Source of the DNA: Microbacterium sp. ACRRU
Lineage (GTDB): Bacteria > Actinomycetota > Actinomycetes > Actinomycetales > Microbacteriaceae
Assembly: GCF_022346945.1 (NCBI RefSeq)
Contig: NZ_JAKRNI010000002.1
Coordinates: forward strand, 1-64,000
DNA: 64,000 nucleotides
Direction of reading: 5' to 3'
Shown here: piece after piece, positions 36,638 to 44,921 of the stretch
Position numbering within the stretch: position 1 is the stretch's first letter
How the letters are laid out: the number at the start of each line of letters is the position of its first letter
Position numbers and translations under genes: made by a program
The notes under the pieces: model-generated
The model's input: only the letters and a program-made list of their open reading frames with translations
Database searches by the model: none
Told to the model about the DNA's origin: nothing

Positions 36638-37008
36638 CCGACGACGCGCTCGCCTTCGTGGCCGAGTATCACCTGGCGACCCTCTCCACCATCGGCCGAA
36701 CGGGGCGGATCCACGCCGTTCCGGTGGGGTTCACGTACCGGGACGGGGTCGTGCGGGTCATCGGCTCGCGGGGGACGCAGAAATTCGTCAACGCCGAACG
36801 CAGCGGACGTGCCTCGATCTGCTCGGTGGACGGTGGTCGCTGGATCAGCTTCGAAGGTCCCGCGCGGGTCACCGACGATCCCGAGAAGGTCGCGCTCGCG
36901 GTCGACCTCTACGCCCAGCGTTACCGTCAGCCCCGCGTGAATCCGGAACGGGTCGTGATGGAGATGAGCGTCGAGCGAGTGCTGGGATCGGCTCCCTTCC
37001 GCGCGTGA
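36631..37008 (+). CDS. PPOX-class flavin/F420-dependent oxidoreductase
   Basis: The 125-residue protein is a split-barrel of the pyridoxamine-5'-phosphate-oxidase class: EYHLATLSTIGRTGRIHAVPVGFTYRDGVVRVIGSRGTQKFVN. Actinobacterial members with this N-terminus often use F420. The GTG at 36631 lies inside the stop region of the 2H gene. An F420-dependent LLM oxidoreductase at 39897 shows that the cofactor is likely present. Confidence 0.8.
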   Translation: MLTDDALAFVAEYHLATLSTIGRTGRIHAVPVGFTYRDGVVRVIGSRGTQKFVNAERSGRASICSVDGGRWISFEGPARVTDDPEKVALAVDLYAQRYRQPRVNPERVVMEMSVERVLGSAPFRA

Positions 37009-37267
37009 CGGGCGTACCCTCGATGTATGCCTTTGCTCACCCCGCTGCTGCCCGTCGGGCGTGAGGGGGTCGTCGGCGCGCGCAGCGCCGGCGGCAGAGG
37101 CGCGATCGGATCCGTGCTCCACGCCGCGTGAGCGGCGTCGCCGTGCGACCCTCCGGGTCGCCGCGCCCACGCCTGCGCCGACCCGTTCGGCGCGCATCCA
37201 CCGCTTGCCCGTGCTCGACGCGGGTGCGCACGGCCGGACACGCTCCGGCCCGTCCTGGGGAACGCCC

Positions 37268-37759
37268 ATGATCGCTCTGACCGAATCCACCATCCGATCC
37301 AGCTTCGTCAACGTCTCGCTCCGCGAACGGAAGGCGATCGTCGTCCCTGACGATCTCGCCGACCGGGAATGGGAGCGCCTCGATTACTTCGGCTGGCGTG
37401 ACCCGAAGTCGCCGCTTCTCGGCTTCGTCGTCGCCGAGCTCGACGGCGCCGCCGTCGGGCTGCAGCTCCGCCAGGCCGAGCAACCGACCCGCTCGCGTCC
37501 GCAATGCTCGTGGTGCGCGGACGTCACCCTGCCCAACGACGTCGTCTTCTTCGCCGCACGTCGGGCCGGCCGCGCGGGCAAAGCCGGAAACACCGTCGGG
37601 ACGCTGCTGTGCGCCCATTTCGAGTGCTCCGCGAACGTTCGGCGTCTCGATCCGCCGGCGTACCTGGGCCATGACGCCGAGGCCGCACGCGATCGCCGAA
37701 TCGTCGGACTGCAGACGCGGGTCGAGAGCTTCTTCCGAGACCTCCTGTCCGGAGCGTGA
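37268..37759 (+). CDS. FBP-domain zinc-finger protein
   Basis: The 163-residue protein has a treble-clef type region CSWCADVTLPNDVV then CAHFECSANVRR, giving four cysteines, followed by a C-terminal helix (LQTRVESFFRDLL). It matches the FBP domain found in actinobacterial proteins related to the C-terminus of an EF-G-binding protein, which suggests ribosome or EF-G association. It is preceded by GGGGAA. The 259 bases between the PPOX gene and this one hold no gene I can support. Confidence 0.78.
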   Translation: MIALTESTIRSSFVNVSLRERKAIVVPDDLADREWERLDYFGWRDPKSPLLGFVVAELDGAAVGLQLRQAEQPTRSRPQCSWCADVTLPNDVVFFAARRAGRAGKAGNTVGTLLCAHFECSANVRRLDPPAYLGHDAEAARDRRIVGLQTRVESFFRDLLSGA

Positions 37760-37796
37760 GCGTCAGCGCGCCGGCGGCGGGGTTCCGGCAAAGCAC

Positions 37797-38612
37797 TCAG
37801 CCCGGCGTGCAGGTCTCGAAGGCGTACTCCGCTGCCCCGGGGGCGGACAGTCCGCGGTCCCGCAGCACGGTGACCGCGGGCGTGTCCTCGTCGGCGCACA
37901 GGCTCGTAAAGGGTCGGGGCAGGCGGTCGGTGTACTCGATGTCGATCACCTGCGTGCCGTAGACCTCGGTGTAGGTCGCGCACTCGCCGTAGGCCGCGCA
38001 CTCTTCCGCGACGGCGAAGTCGAATCCCGCCGCGTCGCGGAGATCGGCGGCGAACTCGGCGGCGTTCTTCTGCCCGGCGGCGAGACCCGCTCCGTGGGCC
38101 ACGACGACGAGCGCCTCGGCGACGGCGAGGTTGTCCTCGATGGTGAGCGCACCATCGGTGCGGGTGAAGGTGTCGAGATTGTCGAACTCGACGGCGCGGA
38201 ACCCGGATGCCGCGCACCCGCGGATCCACGCGGAGACGAGCCGCACGATCTGCCGACGGTTCTCGTCGGTGGACGTGTCGACGATGCGTTCGTCTGGCCA
38301 GTCCGGGTCGATGACCGGCTCGCCGTCCCGCTCGAGGAGGGTGCCTTCCGGCCACTGATCGCTCTCGCCCGGTTGGGTCTGGAAGGCGTTGACGTAGCAG
38401 ATCGAGTAGAGGCCGTCGGCGGGCGCGGCGGTGCGATCGCGCACGACGATGCCCACACCGTCGGCGGGCGGGTAGGGCTGGCCGAGCTGATAGTCCACCA
38501 GCGTCCCGGCGGGAAGGGGAGGCGGATCTTCCACCGGGGCTCCGGTCGGCGCGCACGCGGACAGGACGGCGCTCAGCACGACGATGCCGACGATGACCCC
38601 GACGCGCGACAT
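37797..38612 (-). CDS. GH114-family lipoprotein (endo-alpha-1,4-polygalactosaminidase-like)
   Basis: The 271-residue protein has a signal peptide with lipobox LSAC (Cys 20) and a TIM-barrel GH114 domain: LYSICYVNAFQTQPGESDQWP, WIRGCAASGFRAVEFDNLDTF, AHGAGLAAGQKN and FAVAEECAAYGEC. The family cleaves partially deacetylated galactosamine polymers and is related to the hydrolase part of Pel systems. It probably acts at the cell surface. TAGGGT six bases before the ATG suggests leaderless expression. Confidence 0.85.
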   Translation of the reverse strand: MSRVGVIVGIVVLSAVLSACAPTGAPVEDPPPLPAGTLVDYQLGQPYPPADGVGIVVRDRTAAPADGLYSICYVNAFQTQPGESDQWPEGTLLERDGEPVIDPDWPDERIVDTSTDENRRQIVRLVSAWIRGCAASGFRAVEFDNLDTFTRTDGALTIEDNLAVAEALVVVAHGAGLAAGQKNAAEFAADLRDAAGFDFAVAEECAAYGECATYTEVYGTQVIDIEYTDRLPRPFTSLCADEDTPAVTVLRDRGLSAPGAAEYAFETCTPG

Positions 38613-39019
38613 ACGACCACCCTAGGAGTGTCCCCGACGCGCCACGACACGGGGCGGCCGTCGGGTCTCCGTGGGGGCGGGGACGCGCTAACCTGCTGTG
38701 GCCTCCCCGGGACCGCAATTCTGAGCATGCGCCGCGCGGAACGGAGGAAACGGGTGAGCCAGGGGGCATTCGGCGAGCACCGGGCCTGGCCCTATGCCTG
38801 CGGTGATGCCGATGGTGCGCCGCGACGGTGTCGATCGCCACGTCCGCATCGCTCTGTCTCTGCTGGCACGGGAGTCGACGTCGTGGCGGGCGCTCGCGTC
38901 CGTCTTGACCAATGGTTCCTCCGCCCTGTTCGTCGCGCTCCCGCTCCGGTGGCCTCGTCGGAGGCTGCCACAGTGGGGCGACAAGGGGCAGCGATCTCGG
39001 ACGAGACAGGAGGAGCACC
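38613..39019. other. 407-base gap without a supported gene
   Basis: The gap holds the GH114 promoter at its left end and the Shine-Dalgarno of the XRE gene at its right end. A GTG at 38754 with GGAGGAAA upstream opens an 89-codon frame ending in the XRE start (GTGA overlap), but its codon use is unlike the neighbours. Another plus frame from 38794 has more typical codon use but overruns the XRE gene. I call neither. Confidence 0.5.
38619..38624 (-). promoter_or_regulatory. -10 box of a leaderless promoter for the GH114 gene
   Basis: On the minus strand TAGGGT is followed by six bases and the ATG at 38612. Confidence 0.6.
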
Positions 39020-39874
39020 GTGAGCGAAGACCCGGAGGCACAGCGACGGGATGTGGTCTTACGCCGCCTGGGCGAACGCGTGCGGGCCATGCGACGCGCA
39101 CGCGGGATGTCGATCGCGTCGCTGGCGCTGACGACGACCCTGTCGGAAGAGGAGATCCGCACGCTCGAAGCAGGGCAGGTCGCGGCGCCCATGGATGTGC
39201 TGATCACGCTCGCCGATGCCTTCGCGGTCGGCGTCGCGGACCTGTTCGGTGACAGTGCCGTCGCGCTCGCCGATTCGCACGCCACTGACGCCGCGCGGTC
39301 GAGCCCGCACGTGATCCCGAGCCCGGTCCTGTGGGGCGGTGATCTTCCGCCGGCGCCGTGGCTGGACGAACCTGCCGAGAGTGGTCGTGATGCGCAGGCG
39401 CCGCCCGTCGCGCCCGCGCCGACCGCGGGAGCCGATGCCGACGTCGCCGCTGTCGGAGACGGCGACCCCGCCGCGGAACGAACGCCTCCTGCGTCGGGGC
39501 AGGGGAGCAGCGACGCGACTCCCGCATCCGCGCCCGAACCCGCGGTCCCGACTCCACCGGATCACGGCGCGCCCCCGCACGTGCCGGTTGCCTCGGTGGC
39601 GCCGCGGGTACACCGACGCGCTGCGGAGCGCGGGATGCACGAAGAGACGCCCTATGTGTTCGTCGCTCCCGATGCTCCCCCCGCGCACGGGCCGCGAACC
39701 TTCGCGGATCTCCGCACGGGGAGCCTGGCGGGTCGCACTTTCGGCTCGATGCGGGAGTTCGCCGTGGCATCCGTGCGGGAGGGCAATCACGCCCTTCCCG
39801 ACGTGGCCCGCGTGTTCCGGGTGCCGGTGTGGCGGCTCGAACAGTGGGTTCGCGAGTCCGGCCACGCGGACTGA
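39020..39874 (+). CDS. XRE-family DNA-binding protein with long disordered linker
   Basis: The 284-residue protein starts at GTG behind a perfect AGGAGG. Residues ~15-75 are an XRE helix-turn-helix (LGERVRAMRRARGMSIASLALTTTLSEEEIRTLE). A Pro/Ala/Asp-rich linker of about 120 residues follows, then a conserved-looking C-terminal block (TFADLRTGSLAGRTFGSMREF and VARVFRVPVWRLEQWVRESG) that could be a second helix-turn-helix. No operon partner is seen. The regulated genes are unknown. Confidence 0.75.
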   Translation: MSEDPEAQRRDVVLRRLGERVRAMRRARGMSIASLALTTTLSEEEIRTLEAGQVAAPMDVLITLADAFAVGVADLFGDSAVALADSHATDAARSSPHVIPSPVLWGGDLPPAPWLDEPAESGRDAQAPPVAPAPTAGADADVAAVGDGDPAAERTPPASGQGSSDATPASAPEPAVPTPPDHGAPPHVPVASVAPRVHRRAAERGMHEETPYVFVAPDAPPAHGPRTFADLRTGSLAGRTFGSMREFAVASVREGNHALPDVARVFRVPVWRLEQWVRESGHAD

Positions 39875-39889
39875 GCCCGCGTGGCCGGC
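39858..39889. terminator. Stem-loop between convergent XRE and F420 genes
   Basis: CCGGCCACGCGG (39858-39869) overlaps the end of the XRE gene and pairs with CCGCGTGGCCGG (39878-39889). Confidence 0.65.
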
Positions 39890-39896
39890 GCGGACG

Positions 39897-40862
39897 TCAC
39901 AGGGCGCGCAGCTTCTCCAGCAGCGGTGCGGCGATCTCGTCGACGAAGCGCTGCTGCTCGGCGTCTCCGACCTGCACGATCGCGATATCGGTGAACCCCG
40001 CGTCGATGAAAGGGCGCACGCTCTCGGCCAATTCGTCCAGGTCGGGGCCGCACGCGATGGAGTCCGCGACGTCCTCGGGGCGCACGAACTGCGAGGCGCC
40101 GGCAAAACCGGCCGGGGTGGGCAAGTCGGAGTTGACCGCCCAACCGCCGGCGAACCACCGGAACTGGTCGTGCGCGCGCGCGATGGCGGTCTCCTTGTCG
40201 GGATCCCAGCTGATCGGGATCTGACCGATCTTGCGCGATTCGCCTTCGTGATGCTCGTCCCACCCGCGGATGAGCTCGGCCTCGGGCTCGGTGGTGATGA
40301 GGTGGTCGCCGAGGGGCGCGAACCGTTCGATGGAGTGTTCGCCGGAGACGGCGACGCCGATCGGAACCCCACCCTCGGGCGCGTCCCACACGCGGGCGGA
40401 GTCCACGCGGAAGTACTCGCCGTCGTAGGTGATGAGGTCGCCGGTGTGAAGGGCGCGGATGATCTCGATCGCCTCCACGAGCATGTCCTGCCGCGCGTGC
40501 ACGGCCGGCCAGCCCTCACCGACGACGTGCTCGTTGAGGTTCTCGCCGGAGCCCAAGCCGAGCGTGAACCGCCCGTCCGAGAGCAGCTGCAGGGTCGCGG
40601 CCTTCTGCGCGACGACGGCCGGGTGATACCTAATCGTGGGGCAGGTGACGTAGGTCATCAATTCGACATCGGTCGTCGCCTGCGCGACGGCGCCGAGCAC
40701 GGTCCACGCGTACGGGGCATGTCCTTGCGACGTCAGCCACGGTGAGTAGTGGTCGCTCGACACGAGGAAGTCGTATCCGGCGCGTTCGGCGCCGACGGCG
40801 TAGTCCACGAGCTCACGGGGACCGCTCTGCTCGGTCATGAGGGTGTATCCGAAACGAGTCAT
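39897..40862 (-). CDS. LLM-class F420-dependent oxidoreductase
   Basis: The protein (321 residues from the chosen start) is a luciferase-like TIM barrel: AGYDFLVSSDHYSPWLTSQG, TYVTCPTIRYHPAVVAQKAATL and GRFTLGLGSGENLNEH. The motifs match the TIGR03557 group close to F420-dependent glucose-6-phosphate dehydrogenase, though the substrate is not certain. I chose the ATG at 40862 because TACCGT lies seven bases upstream and there is no Shine-Dalgarno; a GTG at 40871 would add three residues. Confidence 0.88.
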   Translation of the reverse strand: MTRFGYTLMTEQSGPRELVDYAVGAERAGYDFLVSSDHYSPWLTSQGHAPYAWTVLGAVAQATTDVELMTYVTCPTIRYHPAVVAQKAATLQLLSDGRFTLGLGSGENLNEHVVGEGWPAVHARQDMLVEAIEIIRALHTGDLITYDGEYFRVDSARVWDAPEGGVPIGVAVSGEHSIERFAPLGDHLITTEPEAELIRGWDEHHEGESRKIGQIPISWDPDKETAIARAHDQFRWFAGGWAVNSDLPTPAGFAGASQFVRPEDVADSIACGPDLDELAESVRPFIDAGFTDIAIVQVGDAEQQRFVDEIAAPLLEKLRAL

Positions 40863-40869
40863 GACGGTC

Positions 40870-40875
40870 ACGGTA
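40870..40875 (-). promoter_or_regulatory. -10 box of a leaderless promoter for the F420 oxidoreductase
   Basis: On the minus strand TACCGT is followed by seven bases and the ATG at 40862. Confidence 0.5.
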
Positions 40876-40929
40876 GGCGCGACGGGTGAGCCCCGCCGCG
40901 GGGTTGCGCTCGCCGATCGGATACGGCAA

Positions 40930-40957
40930 CGGGCCCACGGCGTGTGCCGTGGGCCCG
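40930..40957 (-). terminator. Terminator of terC
   Basis: Perfect 12-base arms CGGGCCCACGGC and GCCGTGGGCCCG with a GTGT loop lie 10 bases beyond the terC stop. Confidence 0.8.
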
Positions 40958-40967
40958 TCGCAGTGCG

Positions 40968-41990
40968 TCAGTCCTCGGGGGCGTGGATGACCTTGCGACC
41001 CTCGAACTCGTCGCGCCGCTTCTTCTCGGCATCCTTGCGGGTCTTGGCCAAGCTCGCCACCGTCGCCACCGCCACGGTCGCCGCGATGAACAACAGCGAG
41101 AACCAGATCGGGATCTCGGGCACCCAGAGCAGCGGCTCGCCGCCGTTGATGAAGGGCAGCTCGTTGACGTGCAGCGCGTGGAAGACGAGCTTCACACCGA
41201 TGAACGCCAGGATCACCGCGAGCCCCTGCGAGAGGTAGACCAGGCGCTCGAGCAGACCACCGATGAGGAAGTACAGCTGCCGCAGGCCCATGAGCGCGAA
41301 AGCGTTCGCCGTGAAGACGATGTACGCCTCGTTCGTGAGTCCGTAGATCGCAGGGATGGAATCGACCGCGAACACCAGGTCGATGAATCCGATCGCGATG
41401 ATCACCAGCAGCATCGGCGTGACGAAGCGCTTGCCGTCGCGATTCACCGTGAGCTTGTCCTCGTGGTACTCCTCGGTGACGGGGAGGACGCGCCGGACGA
41501 AGCGCATGAACTTGCCGTTCGCGGGGTCGCTCTCGCCGTGCGCGAAGGCCTGGCGGTAGGCCAGGAACAGCAGCAGCGCGCCGAAGATGTAGAAGATCCA
41601 CGAGAAGTTCTCGATCAGCGCCGCACCGATGGCGATGAAGGCTCCCCGCATGATCAGCGCGATCACGATGCCGATCATCAGCACCTTCTGCTGGTACTTC
41701 TTCGGCACCGCGAACCCGGTCATGATGATGAGGAACACGAACAGGTTGTCGATCGAGAGCGCCTTCTCGGTCAGGTAACCCGCGAAGTACTCGCCCCCGT
41801 AGGTCCACCCCGAGACGACGCCGATGCCGACCCCGAACAGCAGGGCGAGGCCGATGTAGAACGCCGACCACCGGGCGGACTCGCCGATGGACGGTTCGTG
41901 CGCCTTGCGCACGTGGGCGAAGAATTCGAAGACGAAGAATGCGATCGTGACCGCGATCGTGATGATCCAGATGAGCGGGGTGACACCCAC
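40968..41990 (-). CDS. TerC-family manganese/metal export membrane protein
   Basis: The 340-residue protein has about nine membrane segments with the TerC signature acidic motifs LTEKALSIDNLFVFLIIMTGFAVP and GFIDLVFAVDSIPAIYGLT. TerC proteins are associated with Mn2+ export and metalation of secreted enzymes. The GTG at 41990 follows GGAGG by five bases and sits directly before the first membrane helix. An upstream leader has yybP-ykoY riboswitch features, so expression is likely induced by manganese. Confidence 0.9.
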   Translation of the reverse strand: MGVTPLIWIITIAVTIAFFVFEFFAHVRKAHEPSIGESARWSAFYIGLALLFGVGIGVVSGWTYGGEYFAGYLTEKALSIDNLFVFLIIMTGFAVPKKYQQKVLMIGIVIALIMRGAFIAIGAALIENFSWIFYIFGALLLFLAYRQAFAHGESDPANGKFMRFVRRVLPVTEEYHEDKLTVNRDGKRFVTPMLLVIIAIGFIDLVFAVDSIPAIYGLTNEAYIVFTANAFALMGLRQLYFLIGGLLERLVYLSQGLAVILAFIGVKLVFHALHVNELPFINGGEPLLWVPEIPIWFSLLFIAATVAVATVASLAKTRKDAEKKRRDEFEGRKVIHAPED

Positions 41991-42024
41991 GCGAGCCTCC
42001 AGGGGATTCTGGTGTACAGCAAAA

Positions 42025-42125
42025 CACCAAGGTCTCCTCCATCCGCGACGCGGACCGACGACCCGGGTCCACGATGGCGTGGACCGTACTGACGGATTCG
42101 TCGCGTGGGAGTACTCCCCTTGCTC
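42025..42125 (-). promoter_or_regulatory. yybP-ykoY-like manganese riboswitch upstream of terC
   Basis: On the minus strand the leader contains AAGGGGAGTAC (42111-42121), then CGTCAGTACGG, and GGAGGAGACCTTGG (about 42027-42040). These match the conserved loops of the yybP-ykoY Mn2+ aptamer, which usually controls terC-type genes. A hairpin GGTGT...ACACC at 42011-42028 lies between aptamer and Shine-Dalgarno and could be the expression platform. A TACAAT box at 42132-42137 is a suitable -10. Confidence 0.72.
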
Positions 42126-42275
42126 CGGTCGATTGTACGGCACCCATTCCCCGCGCGGCTGTGCGGCGGCCCCTGGGCTGCCTGCTCAGCATGCGTCCCG
42201 CGAGCGCGCAACCCCTCGCCGCGGCCGCCCCCGTCGTCCGACGATGGCAGGACGACGTCGAAGGAAAGGACGAAA

Positions 42276-42461
42276 ATGGACGACCGCGACGAGACGCAGG
42301 ACGCCCCCATCATGGACGGGGCCACCGAGGCCGCGCCGGAGGAGAAGAAGGCCGGCGCGAAGGAACAGCGAGCGGCGGATGCCGCGGTCGGCAACGCCGC
42401 GGCCGACGAGGACCTCCACGACGACGTGCGCAGCATCCGCGCCTACGGCGAAGACAGGTAA
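42276..42461 (+). CDS. Small acidic hypothetical protein
   Basis: The 61-residue protein MDDRDETQDAPIMDGATEAA with a DLHDDVRSIRAYGEDR tail is Ala/Asp/Glu-rich and probably disordered. GAAAGGAC precedes the ATG. A strong inverted repeat follows its stop, which supports it being an expressed gene. It is divergent from terC. I do not recognise a family. Confidence 0.55.
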   Translation: MDDRDETQDAPIMDGATEAAPEEKKAGAKEQRAADAAVGNAAADEDLHDDVRSIRAYGEDR

Positions 42462-42463
42462 GG

Positions 42464-42519
42464 CGACGGACCCCGTCCGGAGCCGCGTGGGGGAGTGGCT
42501 CGACGGACGGGGTCGTCGC
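42464..42519 (+). terminator. Inverted repeat after the small acidic gene
   Basis: CGACGGACCCCGTCCG (42464-42479) pairs with CGGACGGGGTCGTCG (42505-42519); the 25-base loop is long for an intrinsic terminator. Confidence 0.55.
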
Positions 42520-42605
42520 ACGCCGCTGAGGGCGTCATCCGCACCGGCAATGCCGGGGCTGGGGGAAACGACGCTACGCCTGATCGCGGGAGACAGGGTC
42601 CGCTC

Positions 42606-44042
42606 TCAGCGGATCCGAAGGCGACGGCGGAGCGCGTCACGCACACGCCAGGTCTGACGACGTGCGGCGTGCCTCCGCTGGGCCCGGCGCAGAACGCGAC
42701 CCCAGCGATCCAGAACGGTGCGCTCGTCGAGTGCGCGGGTGCGGACCACGGCATCCTGTCGCATCCGCTCGAGCACGGGCCCTTCGGTGGCAAGGGCTCG
42801 CACCAGCGCATCCGTCAGCGCCGACACATCGCCGGGAGGAACGAGCCAGCCCGTACGCCCATGCCGGATGAGTTCGCGCGGTCCGTACGGAACGTCGTAC
42901 GAGATCGGAAGGCAGCCGGCGGCCATCGCCTCCGCGATGACGAGGGAGAACGCCTCGGACCGGCTTGTCAACAACAGCACCGACGCCGAACTCAGCGCCT
43001 CTCGGGCCGACGGGGTGAAGCCGTGGAACCGCACGACCTCTCCGGAGCCCGCCATCTCCTGCAACCGATCACGTTCCGGCCCGTCGCCATAGACGTCGAG
43101 CGTGAGGCCGGGGACACGATCCGCGGCGCGCACCGCCGCCTCGACGGCGTGCTCCACACGCTTGATCGGCTCGAGCCGGGCCAGAACGACCGCCCCGCGA
43201 CGTTCTGCAGCCGACACCCCCACGGGGGCGACGGGGTGGGGGACGACGGCGAGCAGCGGGAGGGGGCCGACGCGGCGCCGGACGTCCCGGGCCTGACGCG
43301 TCGTGCAGAAGACCACCGCGTCGAACGCGCCCAGCCGAGCGAAGACCTCGGCTCGCGACGGGCGCAGTGCCGAGCCGTCGTCGGTGAGATGGGATCCGTG
43401 GACGATGTGCGCCACGACGACGTGCGGGCGGCGGTATCCGGCGGCGAACCGCGCCATCGCCTTGCTGTCGACGAGCACGAAGGACCGCTCGCCCGCGGTG
43501 AGACGATCGAGCCATGCAGCGTAGAGCGCGCGGACACCGCGCCACGCGGCACGCGGTGCGCCCGTCGCGTCGCACGTCACGATGATGCGCCGCACGCCCC
43601 CGCCGGTATGCGGGACATCCCGCCGGTCGCTCGCTGCGAGGGTGCCGTCCGGCCGGAGGTGGTCGATCTGGAGGACCCTGCCCCCGGCGTCGGTGCGGAT
43701 GCGCCGCACGACGGCCTCGCCCGCGCGTTCCTCGGCGGCTCCGGTCGCGAGAGGAGCGAAACCGGAGGCCCCGGTCACCGGCTTTCCCCGCAGGTCGTTC
43801 TCGCCGAGCCACTCCCACAGGTTGCGAACGCGCACGCGGGGCGACAGGGCGTCCCGTTCCGCGAGCTCGGTCGCCGTTGCTCGCACGTCGGCACGATCGT
43901 CACAGGTGAGCACGTCGACGGCGACGCCGCCGAGGCGGTCGAACAGGCGGGAGCGCTGCAGCAGAGCGGCCGTCAAGCCGCCGTAGTCGCGGGGGATGCC
44001 CCAGGTCAGAACGAACTGCCGCCCGTGCGGCAACGCGGTCAC
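42606..44042 (-). CDS. GT4-family glycosyltransferase, possibly TagE-like
   Basis: The 478-residue protein begins near FVLTWGIPRDYGGLTAALLQRSRLFDRLGG and has the C-terminal GT-B nucleotide-sugar site (LARLEPIKRVEHAV, LTSRSEAFSLVIAEAMAAGCLPISYDVPYGP with the E-x7-E pattern). The N-terminal wording resembles poly(glycerol-phosphate) alpha-glucosyltransferases of teichoic acid, but other acceptors are possible. I start at the GTG at 44042, where the family's N-terminal strand begins, with GGGGG seven bases upstream. It is a soluble, membrane-associated type. Confidence 0.8.
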   Translation of the reverse strand: MTALPHGRQFVLTWGIPRDYGGLTAALLQRSRLFDRLGGVAVDVLTCDDRADVRATATELAERDALSPRVRVRNLWEWLGENDLRGKPVTGASGFAPLATGAAEERAGEAVVRRIRTDAGGRVLQIDHLRPDGTLAASDRRDVPHTGGGVRRIIVTCDATGAPRAAWRGVRALYAAWLDRLTAGERSFVLVDSKAMARFAAGYRRPHVVVAHIVHGSHLTDDGSALRPSRAEVFARLGAFDAVVFCTTRQARDVRRRVGPLPLLAVVPHPVAPVGVSAAERRGAVVLARLEPIKRVEHAVEAAVRAADRVPGLTLDVYGDGPERDRLQEMAGSGEVVRFHGFTPSAREALSSASVLLLTSRSEAFSLVIAEAMAAGCLPISYDVPYGPRELIRHGRTGWLVPPGDVSALTDALVRALATEGPVLERMRQDAVVRTRALDERTVLDRWGRVLRRAQRRHAARRQTWRVRDALRRRLRIR

Positions 44043-44209
44043 CGTGCGCCCCCGTATCCGGTGAGGGGCCCGGGGTGTGCGGCCCGGTCGGTGTGGGCGG
44101 GCCGCGGCGCCGAGGGGAGAAAGCGCATGAGGCGACTCTACGGGAGCCGTCCGCCCGCGCTCTGGCAACCCCGGGGCGTTCGGCGCCGGTCGCCGTCGAA
44201 GATGGGGGG

Positions 44210-44908
44210 ATGACGACGGATGCCGTGTCCCCCGTGCCCGGGTGGCGCACCCTCGCGCGGGATGCCGTGTGGTGGGCTCAGGACTACGCCTACGCCGCGG
44301 CGGCGCAGGTGCGTGCCGTCGGCCCGGGGCACCCGGACGACTTCGCCTCGGGGCAGGGTCGCCCGCTCGTCCTCCTCCCCGGCATCTACGAGACGTGGCG
44401 CTTCCTCGAACCGCTCGCGCGCGTGCTGCACGATCGCGGCCATCCGATCCACGTGGTGACCGGGCTCGGATCCAACCGTCGCCCCATCGTCGAGTCCGCC
44501 GCCGTCGCCGCCGCCCTGCTCCGAGAGCGCGACCTGCACGACGTCGTTCTCGTGGCGCACAGCAAGGGCGGCCTGGTCGGTAAACACCTCATGGCCTTCG
44601 ATCCGGTCGGAACCCGCGTGCGGGCGATGGTCGCGGTCGCGACGCCGTTCGGGGGGTCGCGCTACAGCCGGCTCATGCCGACGCCGTCGTTGCGCGCCTT
44701 CCGATCCGGGGATGCCACGATGCGCGCGCTCGCCGCCTCGGCCGATGTGAACTCGCGCATCGTGTCGGTCTTCGGTGCCTTCGATCCGCACATTCCCGAG
44801 GGCAGTGAGCTCGCCGGCGCGCGCAACGTCCGGTTGGATGGCGGGGGCCATTTCCGGGTGCTCGCTGACCCGCGCGTGATCGCCGAGGTCATCCGCGCTG
44901 CGGAGTGA
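44210..44908 (+). CDS. Alpha/beta hydrolase, lipase-like
   Basis: The 232-residue protein has LVLLPGIYETWRFLEPLARVLHDRGHPIH, the nucleophile elbow VAHSKGGLVGKH (Ser in HSKGG), ATPFGGSRYSRL and a C-terminal GGGHFRV that can supply the catalytic His. It resembles PGAP1/triacylglycerol-lipase type hydrolases without a signal peptide. The substrate is unknown. Its 3' end meets the DUF2207 gene after 13 bases. Confidence 0.8.
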   Translation: MTTDAVSPVPGWRTLARDAVWWAQDYAYAAAAQVRAVGPGHPDDFASGQGRPLVLLPGIYETWRFLEPLARVLHDRGHPIHVVTGLGSNRRPIVESAAVAAALLRERDLHDVVLVAHSKGGLVGKHLMAFDPVGTRVRAMVAVATPFGGSRYSRLMPTPSLRAFRSGDATMRALAASADVNSRIVSVFGAFDPHIPEGSELAGARNVRLDGGGHFRVLADPRVIAEVIRAAE

Positions 44909-44921
44909 CCCGCCGCCTCGG

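Noticed and set aside
37027..37113. 28-codon frame between the PPOX and FBP genes
   Set aside because: No ribosome-binding site and no recognisable product.
38754..39023. 89-codon frame with GGAGGAAA and a GTGA overlap with the XRE gene
   Set aside because: The start context is attractive, but third codon positions lack the GC bias of neighbouring genes and the product looks like no protein.
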